In this document: positions 33,082 to 42,698 of the stretch, piece after piece
Layout: the number at the start of each line of letters is the position of its first letter
How positions within the stretch are numbered: position 1 is the stretch's first letter
Source of the DNA: Geosiphon pyriformis
Lineage: Eukaryota > Glomeromycota > Glomeromycetes > Archaeosporales > Geosiphonaceae
Direction of reading: 5' to 3'
DNA length: 42,698 nucleotides
NCBI GenBank assembly: GCA_016748015.1
Contig: JAAOMT010000183.1
Location: forward strand, 181,237 to 223,934
Translations under genes and position numbers: made by a program
The notes under the pieces: model-generated
Told to the model about the DNA's origin: nothing
What the model saw: only the letters and a program-made list of their open reading frames with translations
Databases searched by the model: none

Positions 33082-34237
33082 ATGGTAAGTTTGACGGGAA
33101 GGTTGTATTTGTATGCAAGGCCCATTAAAAATTCTAGAACGTTTATTCGATCTTTTCACCATTCAAATGTTATGCAGGGTGTTACGGTCGAAACCATTAA
33201 GGTTGTATCACGCGATTTTTTAATATTTTCATTTAAGCTTTGTGGAGATTTTAATTTAACTTTTTGTCACGGGTGATTGAATGAATGACTACTTGTTTTT
33301 TAGCGTGGTGATGGAATCGTAAGTTCATTTTTCTGAAAACTCTTATATATTATGTCTATATTAATTAATTGCAATGAGGCAATCAAGTAATTTTTTTTCC
33401 TTCATCATCTTAAAATAATGTAGAACTATCCAACTAAGGTAAAAGTATTGTGTTTAATTTTCTTTGGAAATTCTACATTATTGTCTTTTGACTCAATCTT
33501 TTGTTATAGGGCGATACTGTAAAGATTCATTGTAAGATATTTGATTTTTTAAAACTGAATCTCATCTCCATTTTTGCTTTGCCTGATAAGAGCGTCTAAT
33601 TATTTAATACTTTTTTCACAATCAAAAGATGTTGGAACTTTGGAAAATGGTCAGAAATTTGACTCATCTTACGATCGGAATGAACCATTCAAGACCAAGA
33701 TTGGAGTGGGTCAAGTTATTCGGGGTATTAAAAAGTTCTTATGAATATAGTATTTTCAATCTTATAGAATAATATAGTGATCTAATGAATCTTGTACCAA
33801 TAATTTATTTAGGTTGGGATGAAGGTATGTTTTGTTTCTTTTTTTCAAATTATAAAATATTTGTGCTAATTTCAAATTCTATTCAGGTGTCACACAAATC
33901 AGTCTAGGTGAAAAAGCTAGATTAACCATCACTCCTGATTATGGATACGGCAAGAAAGGTGCCGGAAATTTGGTATGTTTGAAACCAAGATCCTTTTTAT
34001 TTTCAATACATTTTCACTTCAGAAATATTAATAATAATCTTAATGGCTGAATGGTAAAAAAATCATTTTCTGCTTAATGAACATACAGATCCCACCGAAT
34101 TCCACTTTAATCTTGTAAGTTTTAGATTGATTTATATCACTCTTTGATGCTTTTTTGTCATCTTTATTCACCTTACTTTTTTTTGGCTCAATAATTATGA
34201 TGATCACAGCGAAGTGGAACTTCTTGGAATTAATTGA
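33082..34237 (+). CDS. FPR1: FKBP12-type peptidyl-prolyl cis-trans isomerase, ten coding exons, 108 aa
   Basis: Coding exons: 33082-33084 (ATG only), 33178-33201, 33304-33318, 33424-33438, 33510-33531, 33629-33724, 33813-33824, 33887-33972, 34089-34114, 34210-34237. They sum to 327 nt with all phases matching, and the nine introns are 62-116 bp with GT-AG ends. The protein starts [20 protein letters not shown], continues [52 protein letters not shown]. All FKBP12 pocket residues are present with numbering shifted by one: Tyr27, Phe37, Asp38, Arg43, Phe47, Val56, Ile57, Trp60, Tyr83, Ile92, Phe100. Role: proline isomerisation in folding; in fungi the receptor for FK506 and rapamycin, linking to calcineurin and TOR. 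Cytosolic, no signal peptide. Length is the usual 107-114. The 5' leader contains or follows a (TTC)n tract. Confidence 0.95.
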
Positions 34238-34698
34238 ATCTATATTGTTGCAAAAGTTCATTAATTTTGATTGGCGAATATTTATAGGGAATGGTTGTAT
34301 TGGAATTAAAAACGCTTAAAAGAATTTTCCCGTAGTCATTGATTTTGGAAAATCATTACCTTTTAAGCTCAATAAAAAATCGTATATCGTGACTTTTTGG
34401 ATTAAAAATTTACGATCGTCGTGTCTGACGAGTTCTTTGTTTCATATTGAAGCATAAGTTCTAAATAGTTTATGAAAAAAAAAAAAAGTCTAATTTTGTT
34501 AAAACTTACACTAAAAACTCCTGAAACAGTTTGACAGTTTAAAAAAGAATATTTCAGCTAATTTGCAAGACATTTATAATTTCACAAAGATTTCATAGCA
34601 AATTTTTTTCGAAAAAAATGTTATTACTTGACAATAAACAAGTAAAAAAAAATTCGAATGTTTATATATTTATAAAATAAAGAAATTTATTGATATTT

Positions 34699-34735
<37 letters not shown>

Positions 34736-35624
34736 GGTTTTTTTCTCAAAATTTCTTTATGCAAAATATTAAACTTTTAAAAAAATATGTAAATTTCTCA
34801 TTACTCGATACCACTGATCGAAGTTTCAAATTCTTTTTTCTGTTTCATTTGATTTTCTTCTTCTAGTTTTTTTCCTCTCTTTTACATTTAAATTTGAATC
34901 CTCATGTTAATGAACCTAGTAGGGAAATTTGAACACATTTTTCATTTGACCCATTTTTTATGAATTCTTATTTTTTATTCTTCTTCATCGACAAAAATGA
35001 TTCGTAAAGTGTACATGCATTAGGCTTAAACTGGTAAACTGATATGCATTAAATTCAGAAGGTTTGATTTCTATCCGATTGAGATTACCCAACCAAATTC
35101 AGAATTTTCCCCTTTTGGATCTAAAATGATTAGACATTTTGTTCTACTTTGTTAGAGAACCCTCATTTTAGAAATCAAGTTTAGGCACATTATTGATGAT
35201 ATTTCGAGAATCTAAAGTTTTAATTTTAAAATTTCTTTTTCAACGGATTTACATTGACCAACAAAAACCCCTGAATTTATAAGCACGTACCAAAATGAAC
35301 GCGATAAAATATAATTTATATAAAAATAATATATTAAATGTATGTGTTTATATATATATATATATATGTAATTTTTTTCTCTCTTTCTCTAAAAAAAAAA
35401 CCTCTCTACCAAATGAAGGATGAAAAACTAATTTACAAAACTTTTTATAGTACAAAGAATGACTGAATTTGTATAGCGTCGAGCATACAATTTTGGAGAA
35501 AAAATAAATATAGAAGGAAAATTTTCAAACCTTACTTTTCTATCGTGAGACAAAGCATTTTCCCAAGCAAATTAAAAAAAAGTTATCACAATAATCAACT
35601 TTCGCTAGCTACCATCGATAGATA
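34238..35624. other. intergenic between convergent FKBP (+) and LPMO (-) genes
   Basis: Holds both 3' flanks; AATAAA at about 34371 could serve FKBP polyadenylation. (AAT)n at 34701-34731 and (TA)n at 35349-35367. No gene. Confidence 0.5.
34701..34731. repeat. (AAT)n microsatellite
   Basis: About ten uninterrupted AAT units. Confidence 0.95.
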
Positions 35625-36841
35625 TCATTTACATAGAACGGTAGTACCGTCAGCATGACACGCTGTACTAGATGGACAATGGCGTTCTACATTTTTGCCA
35701 TTATCACATGTATAGAAAATTGGATCGTTTCCGGAATCCTTACATGTCATTTGACCTTGTTGTGAGCAAGATGAACCATTTGAAGAAGTGGTAGTGGATG
35801 GACTAGCTGGTTTTAAAGGGGTAACATTTGATGGATCTGGCTTACTAGTTGTTGCTGATGATGGTTTCTTGGTATTCTTTGATTTCTTCTTTTTGCCAGA
35901 TTTTGGCTTTTTACCAGTAGTTGGTTTTGATGGAGTTTGGGTGGTGGTTGGGGCTGTGGTGGTTGAAGCTGTGGTGGTTGGAGCTGGGCTGGTTGAATCC
36001 CCTTTTCCTGAACCAACGATCTTTAATCCCATATTAGCATCAACATCACTCTGTAGTGGACCACTACCTTTCTCATTACCACGATTAGCTGAATCACCAG
36101 TTGGAGAAATAATTGTTGGGAACTTTGGAGGTAGATTAACACGTGTGATATCAATGATTGGTAATGGTTTGGTTGATTTTCCGACAATCTTCACGTCGGC
36201 ACAATTCTGGTAGAATTCACGATTACCAAGGGCATTAATCCATGACCAAGAGAAAATACATTTACCCGGTTTATCACATGTTGGAGCGTTCTCTGGAATT
36301 TTAACTTTCCATGAGAAGAAAATATCTGGACAAGTTCGATGATAGGTTGCAATCACCGTATACGTGACACCACCATCGTATGATAGAGAGAATTCGCAGA
36401 GACCACCATTATGACGAGCTTGATCACGATCAGCGTCAGCGGCTGTTAAAGCGTTTGGAAAGTTTGGATTCCAAAATTTGACATCGATAATTTCACCAGC
36501 TTTATAGACTTGTGTGACCTTTGTGTCAGGCTGATAACCACCACATGGGAATGGCTTTACGGGACAACCGGCTCCACCGTTATATGGAGCTGTGATACAA
36601 GCAAAATCTTTTGTTGCAGCATTCGGATTCAATGGATGACCTCTTTTTGAAAACAAAAACAAAAAAAAAGTATAGAAAGAAATTTGAGTTAGATTTCGAA
36701 TTTGATTTAAGACCATTAAATAATTCAATTGAATCATAAATGAAACAAGGCAAACCTTGGAAGAGGATTCATCATACTACTGTGTGCGGAAACCAAAGCG
36801 AGCGAGGAAGCCAAAAAAGCGAGAGAACCAGTAAACTTCAT
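35625..36841 (-). CDS. secreted AA11-like lytic polysaccharide monooxygenase with CBM19-like tail, 367 aa
   Basis: Exon 1 is 36841-36756, the intron 36755-36643 (113 bp), exon 2 36642-35625 to TGA; joined CCA AG|A GGT, 367 residues. The signal peptide (MKFTGSLAFLASSLALVSA) should be cut before His20, giving the N-terminal His that binds copper with its own amino group. His106 (ARHNGGLCEFSLSYD) is the second histidine-brace ligand, and Tyr173 in SWINALGNREFYQNCADV the axial aromatic; this phrase closely recalls AA11 chitin-active LPMOs. A Lys/Ser/Thr/Pro-rich linker (about 195-318, with GKKKKSKNTKK) joins a C-terminal module with six Cys (321, 329, 341, 351, 357, 366; ends DGTTVLCK) like chitin-binding CBM19. 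Predicted role: oxidative cleavage of chitin outside the cell, in wall remodelling. The family assignment (AA11 or a close sister) is by motif only. Confidence 0.88.
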
Positions 36842-37900
36842 GATGAAAATGAATTATTATTATTTGATTCTTTTAAAAAGATATGAGGAAATGGTTTATT
36901 TTTTTATGAGGTTAAAAGGGTTAAATTTTGCAAGCAAAACTTTTTTTCTTTGATAGTAGTAAGAGTAATAGTAAGAAAATGATGGTTTGTTTTTGAAAAT
37001 AAATAACAATTATACCCGTCCTGGGGTTTTGTGAATTTGTTATCAAAACAAGAGTAGGAAGAGAAGAGAGATGAAAAATTCACACATACACGTACGTAAG
37101 TACGAATGAAATTTAACAAGGAAAAGAAAGAACTAGTCTACTTTACAAAAGTATCCAAGTTCGTGTTATTTTTTTGCTTGACTGTTGCCTGATTCATTGG
37201 GTATTTATATATATTTTTTGTTTCCTATCAAGAACCTTTCTTGTACCTAGAAATGGAAGAAAACATGAACCAAAAAATTTTTTTGTGTATTATTGTAATC
37301 TTTTTATTTTGAGTCTAGTATTGGTGGTAATGTAAATATTTTTTGAAATAAAGTAAATCAAATTTTTATTTATTTATTTATTTACTCCTCCCCCCCTAAT
37401 TTGAGCAACGTGTAAGCATTTTTTGATTGATCAAAATTAAGTCATAAAAAGAACAGGTTATCCCTATAGAATGTAACAAGCTATTTTTTGTAATTGGTAA
37501 AAAAGGCCGATTGCGTTTGTTAATTGACAAAAAGGAGTGCTTTTAAGATGAAACATTGTGAAACCGTGGTAACAGTTTATCTTTTGTCGTTGAGTTGATG
37601 GGCGAATAATTCACAATAAGCGTTTACATGATTTCATAATAAGAAATTAATTCTTGACAATTTTAGCAGTCACAAGTGCGCAGAAATGAAACGGTTTATA
37701 GGCTAACAAGTGGGGATTTGTGACTGACAAATAATCAAAGAATTGATTTTGGTTTAAATTGAAATATATTATTTTTTTTTAGTGATTATTTTAAAAAAAA
37801 AGTCCCGAATAAATATATATGGAATTCATATGATCATAGCCGAGCGAGGAGGGGGGTTAATATATGCAGTTAAGAAATTTTGATGATTCGGGTATTATTA
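36842..37900. other. upstream region of the LPMO gene
   Basis: On the minus strand a TATATATAAATAC box (37204-37216) lies about 365 nt before the ATG, and CT-rich DNA (minus-strand sense, 37040-37075) lies between them, as in fungal promoters with a leader. The small minus frame at 36904-37119 lies in this leader and has no motif. Confidence 0.4.
37204..37216 (-). promoter_or_regulatory. possible TATA box of the LPMO gene
   Basis: Minus-strand TATATATAAATAC. It is in a sensible place only if the 5' leader is long (about 330 nt). AT-rich background makes chance likely. Confidence 0.25.
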
Positions 37901-37908
37901 AATGTTGG

Positions 37909-37909
<1 letters not shown>

Positions 37910-37945
<36 letters not shown>

Positions 37946-37946
37946 G
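37910..37946. repeat. (AAT)n microsatellite
   Basis: About twelve units, uninterrupted. Confidence 0.95.
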
Positions 37947-38226
37947 GTAAGCTAGAATGATTATGCTAGGTTTGCGGGTGGTTAAAACCGTTAGAAAATG
38001 ACAATTAAGAATGTGACCTCCTAAATTTGCCAAAGAATATAAAATTTCTATATTATTCTTTGGATATTTTGGATAATTTTTTTTTTGTTTGACATTCAAG
38101 TCTTATTGTCCCGATTGGATAATAAAAATAATCAGAAACCAATATATATATATATAAAGAAAATTGAGAAAGAGTAAGGAGTTTAATAAAAAGTAGGATA
38201 AACTTGTAAATCTAAATAGTATCATG

Positions 38227-38227
<1 letters not shown>

Positions 38228-38261
<34 letters not shown>

Positions 38262-38324
38262 ATAGTAATAGTAGTAATAGTAATAATAGTAGTAATAATA
38301 GTAGTATTAGTAATAGTAGCAGTG

Positions 38325-38422
<98 letters not shown>

Positions 38423-38438
38423 TAGTAGTAGTAGTAGT

Positions 38439-38472
<34 letters not shown>

Positions 38473-38488
38473 TAGTAGTAGTAGTAGT

Positions 38489-38586
<98 letters not shown>

Positions 38587-38598
38587 ATAGTAATAGTT
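38228..38598. repeat. very long (AGT)n array, about 370 bp
   Basis: AGT/GTA/TAG units throughout, with AAT-type variants at the left end (38260-38320), an AGC-AGT-GGT variant near 38320, and four TTAGTAG phase breaks (38420-38490) arranged as a duplicated block. A trace of AAT variants closes the right end. Confidence 0.95.
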
Positions 38599-39729
38599 GA
38601 AACACTCTTCTTCAATTCAAGGAAACAAAGAAATGAAATTTTTACATTTTGTTTAACATCAGACTCTAATGGCTAATATGTATCAAAATTTGTGTTCGCA
38701 TGATGCTTACAAGCTTGTTTGAGAAAATGTTGCATCGTATCACAAATATCGTGTGTAAAAGAAAAGGATTACATGACAAAACTTTTTTTGTATTCATTTT
38801 TTTGATAGTGGAGCCAAAAAATCAAGCACCTATCATTTACTCGAGATCGAAGCAAAAGAAATTTTGTTACTCATTTGTCAAAATCTAGTACTTTTTAGTC
38901 GAGGAGATAAAGTATGTGATTTTATTGAAAGAATATGTTTGGTGACTTTTTTTAAATTTTTTATTTTAGTACAAAAAATTGTGTGTTATGATAATTTGAT
39001 TGAATATTTTAGATAAAAAAGATTATTATTTTTTTTGTCTTCTTTTAATTAAGAGTGTAAAACAGGTAAATTTTTTTGTGTTCAAGTAGAGAAAAAAGAT
39101 TTCCTGAAAAAGATTTTATTTTATTTTGCAATCTCTGAAAATTTAAAAAGAAAAGTATTAAATTTAAACGGGAGGGAGAGAGCGAAGGAGGGGGGGGGGC
39201 ATAAAGATGTTCATTTTCAATCTGGACCCTTTTTTTCATAGAAAATTTTAAATCAGAATAAAAAATATTCCAAATATTGCGCGATCAATAATTTTATTTT
39301 AAAACATTCATGTGTATATCTTATATTACTTAATTTAAGTGACTAATCATTGATATTTTCGCATGATAATATAAATGCGTTTCACTAGAATTATGTGATC
39401 ATTAATATATCATGTTGTTGTTGATGCATTTAACAAAAAAATATTTTCAATTTTTTTTATCATTTTTTTTTTTTTTTACCACGTTTTTTTGAACTTGATA
39501 GCCAAAATAATTCAACAAAATCCAAATTCAAAATCGATGATGAACAATGAGAAAAACTACAATATTGATGGGTAGCTGGTTCATTAAAATCCACAAAAGA
39601 TAAATCATAATAAATATATACGCGCGCGATCACTGAAAAATGAATTTTTAATATGATTCCTATCATCGTAAAATAGTAAATCAAAAGATTCTTTTTTTTT
39701 AAAAAAAAATTTTTAAATCGGGAATTGTG

Positions 39730-39760
39730 AATAATGTAAATAATGTAAATAATGTAAATA
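39730..39760. repeat. 9-bp tandem repeat (AATAATGTA)n
   Basis: Three full units of AATAATGTA, each read as ATAATGTAA in shifted phase. Confidence 0.85.
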
Positions 39761-39794
39761 AACGTCATTGTAAAATTTGAAGTTTTTTGATCAA

Positions 39795-39910
39795 TAATAA
39801 TACTTATAAATATTATTATTAGTATTATTATTATTAGTATTATTATTAGTATTATTATTATAAGTATTATTAGTATTATTATTATTAGTATTATTATTAT
39901 AAGTATTATT

Positions 39911-39952
<42 letters not shown>
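39795..39952. repeat. compound (ATT)n array with regular AGT/AAGT variants
   Basis: ATT runs of 2-5 units separated by AGT or AAGT units. The block with ATAAGTATTATTAGTATT appears twice, so parts were duplicated as larger units. Ends with a pure (ATT) run. Confidence 0.9.
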
Positions 39953-41130
39953 TCATTTTGAATCTCATATAAGATAATTTCAAGAAAAAAAAAACTGATT
40001 AGGAAAAATAAATTTTCAAAGCCTTCAAATGTGTTTTAATGTTTCACATAACTGTCTTTCGAGTGATGATTAATGAAAAAGTTTTCGCTAAATAATAAAA
40101 ATTTGAAATATGAGTGTCATATAACAACTTTTAATAATATGAAAAAAAAATTTTCAAATTACATAAATGTTTCATGAAAAACTATTTTTATTCTATTGAA
40201 TTGAAAAAAATTGCAAAAGAAGCCTTGAAACAATTTGTGATAGATCATTATTTGTTTATTAATTGAAAATCTAGTATTTTTAAATAAAAGTAGTTTAAAA
40301 ACTGGAATTCTTGAAACCACATATTTTTTCAGTGACTGTTTTTTTTTTTTTTTTGAATACATATTTTTTTTTCTTGTTTAAAATATGTAATATATTGATT
40401 TAATTAAAAATGAAAATTTTTTTATGGTTTAAACAAGGACTAAAACATTAACTATTGATTAAACAACTAGTAATACTTTTGAAACTAAAATCTTTTAAAA
40501 ATTTTTGATTCAAAAAATGAATTAAACTTTTTTTTTCAATTATAAAGATTTAAAATTACAAATAACTTTTTATTCTGAAAAAAAAAAAAAAAACTTTGAA
40601 TCATTTTTTCCGTTATTTAATTTTTATTATTTTATCAAAAATTATAACAATTAGTTAAAATGACTTTTTTTAATATCAAATAAAATTTGAAATGGTTAAA
40701 AGAATAAATATTACCTTTTTGAAAAAATATGAATATATATATTATATAAACCTTTTATTTAATTGTAATAATCTCATTAAAAAATTTACAAATAAACGGA
40801 ATTTATTACCCAAGGGCTTGATAAAGCAATGAACTTGTTTATTCATCGTTTATAAAATATATATATTTATAAATCTTGGATATTTTTTACGGATACATAA
40901 AACTCTTGTTTATTCTCTTTAATAAAGAGAGTATCAAATAACTTTTAAATATCGATGATAAAAAACTTTTGTTTTTTACCATTGAAACTCTATTTGTAGT
41001 TTTTTTTGTTCTAATACTAAATAATATTATAAGGTTTTGAATAGTCTTAAAATTCTGTTTCCATAAAGAATTTAAAGGAATCTCTGAAAGCAAACTATAT
41101 TTTGGTATTTTGTTTAAAATATCATTAATC

Positions 41131-41192
41131 TTTTGTTTGTTTGTTTGTTTATTTGTTTATTTGTTCGTTTGTTCGTTTGTTCGGTTGTTTAT
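41131..41192. repeat. (TTTG)n-type tetranucleotide repeat
   Basis: TTTG, TTTA and TTCG units in a row, mutated towards the right. Confidence 0.9.
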
Positions 41193-41461
41193 TTCTTTTT
41201 GGTTCGATAATTTATTTTTATCATGATTAGAGAGTAAACCCGTGGTGATCAAAGTTACAATTATTCCTTTGCATATTAATAAAAAAAAACTCCCGAATGT
41301 GAAAAACTTTAGCAAGTATGATTAGATCAAAAGGCATGAAAAATATAAACTTTTTAAAATAACTCTCTATTTTAGGAGTTGAAAATGATAAAATTGCACT
41401 TTCACATGGTTCGGATAACTTCAATAAAATTTAGATAAACATTTCCCATTTCCATTTCCAT

Positions 41462-41533
41462 TTCATCTTCATCTTCATCTTCATCTTCATCTTCATCTTC
41501 ATCTTCATCTTCATCTTCATCTTCATCTTCATT
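41462..41533. repeat. (TTCATC)n hexanucleotide repeat, about 12 units
   Basis: Perfect units preceded by TTTCCA units (41443-41461), a likely precursor register. Confidence 0.95.
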
Positions 41534-42645
41534 TCTGACCAACCTGTTCCCCATTCAACAAAGCCAAGAAAAAAATATTAAAAAGTGCCATTTACTCCTT
41601 ATCTATACATGATTTGTACCTCCAGAAATTCTGATTCATGTATGTTTCTTTTGACCACTCTAACTTCTTTTTCCAAAAATCTCTTATGAGCATTTGAAAA
41701 AACAAAAACAAAATTAAATATATTTTTGGTTTGTTGCCAATATAGCCAAAGTTTCATAAAAGTCAAAAAATTTTAATTCACTTAGATTTAATTAATTTTT
41801 TAGTATTTGTAATAAAAGAGTGAACTGAATATGTAATTATTCCTAATATTACAAGTGTATATAAAAATATAAAAGATAAATTTCATAATAATCATGTCAG
41901 TTTTTTTTTGGAGATCATAATAATGTGATGTGATTAAAAGAGAATTACGCAAGACTGACAATCATCTAATGGATAAAGGAAACGATTATGATTAAAATAT
42001 GTCATTAACATGTTATTATTTATTTAGAGGTATTTAACTTTGAACATTTTGAACGAATCAAAGGAAATTCGGATCTTAAATACATGTAACTAAATTTGTG
42101 TTCCTATCATTCCCTCGTGCAAGTAAAATAAGGTTTATCATTTTAATCAATGGAATCATATAAAATTTCTACTAAACTTTATTCTCTAATGTGAGAAATA
42201 TGATAGAGATGTGTTAATAAAAATTCAGGACGGGGGTTTGAATTTGTTGTCATGGGAAACTTTTGAAATTTGACAAATTTAAAGGCCAAAGAAAAATTAT
42301 ATCTTTAGTACACATAAAGTTTATTTCTTCAAATAAAGTTGAATAAATTTGATAAATTTATTATTGAAAAATTAAATATTAATTGGATATATTTTATTGC
42401 ATTTTTCATAAAATTGTAACGGATTTCCAAATTTATAATGAAAATTTATCAAAAAAATATTCATCAAATCTTTGAAACTCCACGCAAATGACTAAAGGAT
42501 TAGGTTTAAAAATTAATAAAAAATTAGACCATTATATTTGATGAGTATCAAATATTTTTCATAATTTAAGTATCTCCCCAAATTGAGATTGAAAAAAAAA
42601 AGTTTTGATCATTGTCAGCAAAATCTATCGTCATAGATTTGTCGC

Positions 42646-42646
<1 letters not shown>

Positions 42647-42698
<52 letters not shown>
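42647..42698. repeat. C52 homopolymer at the window edge
   Basis: The window ends in 52 uninterrupted C after GTCGCA. A G13 run at 21960-21972 and a G10 run near 39190 are the only other long G/C runs in this AT-rich DNA. It may be an assembly or sequencing edge effect. Confidence 0.95.

Larger units (their letters stand above)
37901..42698. other. gene-free, microsatellite-rich tail of the window
   Basis: No coding frame supported over 4.8 kb; the listed short frames (for example 38700-38888 +, 39460-39768 -, 40887-41093 -) are AT-driven and partly made of repeats. Seven sizeable simple repeats are listed separately. Confidence 0.55.

Noticed and set aside
34140-34329. Possible alternative FKBP end (frame ending VLELKTLKRIFP before TAG at 34333)
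   Set aside because: Phase does not match exon 9. The exon at 34210-34237 is in phase and gives the family ending FEVELLGIN.
35788-36213. 141-codon plus-strand frame rich in Val/Gly
   Set aside because: Antisense shadow of the Thr/Pro/Lys-rich linker of the LPMO gene.
38228-38598. Telomere-like repeat
   Set aside because: The unit is AGT/TAG, not TTAGGG-type, and it is internal.

Overview
The window is eukaryotic, very AT-rich (roughly 70-75% by eye) and looks like nuclear DNA of an arbuscular mycorrhizal fungus (Glomeromycotina, Rhizophagus/Gigaspora-like). Evidence: genes with many short GT-AG introns (42-222 bp); a tyrosine-kinase-like (TKL) kinase carrying the CxxC-9-CxxC N-terminal region and the phrase NTGKTWCQPCN, which I associate with the expanded glomeromycete kinase family; a SAM-methyltransferase in the typical fungal layout; Myb/SANT multi-repeat genes; and long gene-poor stretches full of microsatellites. 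No gene name comes from a search. Calls rest on reading motifs and on reconstructing introns so that reading phases agree.

Layout. 0.5-1.7 kb (-): a broken Myb-repeat gene. 3.7-5.3 kb: small uncertain genes around a 27-bp-arm foldback. 5.9-7.3 kb (-): a two-exon TKL kinase. 8.7-9.8 kb (+): a five-repeat Myb gene whose repeats are open but whose N-terminal segment lies in another frame. 10.2-11.5 kb (-): a five-exon SAM-methyltransferase, convergent with the Myb gene. 13.9-14.6 kb (-): a third, strongly decayed Myb copy. 16.0-16.8 kb (+): a four-exon gene for a 165-residue protein of unknown function. 21.1-21.8 kb (+): a partial multi-exon gene, also unknown. 23.8-25.5 kb (-): a four-exon secreted alginate-lyase-fold polysaccharide lyase with its catalytic residues. 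25.5-33 kb: gene-poor, with two short coding relics. 33.1-34.2 kb (+): an FKBP12-type prolyl isomerase split into ten coding exons. 35.6-36.8 kb (-): a secreted AA11-like lytic polysaccharide monooxygenase (LPMO) with a six-Cys CBM19-like tail. 36.8 kb to the end: no gene, many simple repeats, ending inside a run of 52 C.

Working together: eukaryotic neighbours need not cooperate. Two secreted carbohydrate-active enzymes (the lyase and the LPMO) lie about 10 kb apart and could both act on the fungus's own cell wall (uronic-acid polymers and chitin), but that is inference. The three Myb copies point to local duplication and decay of one family, with recurring Trp-to-stop changes.
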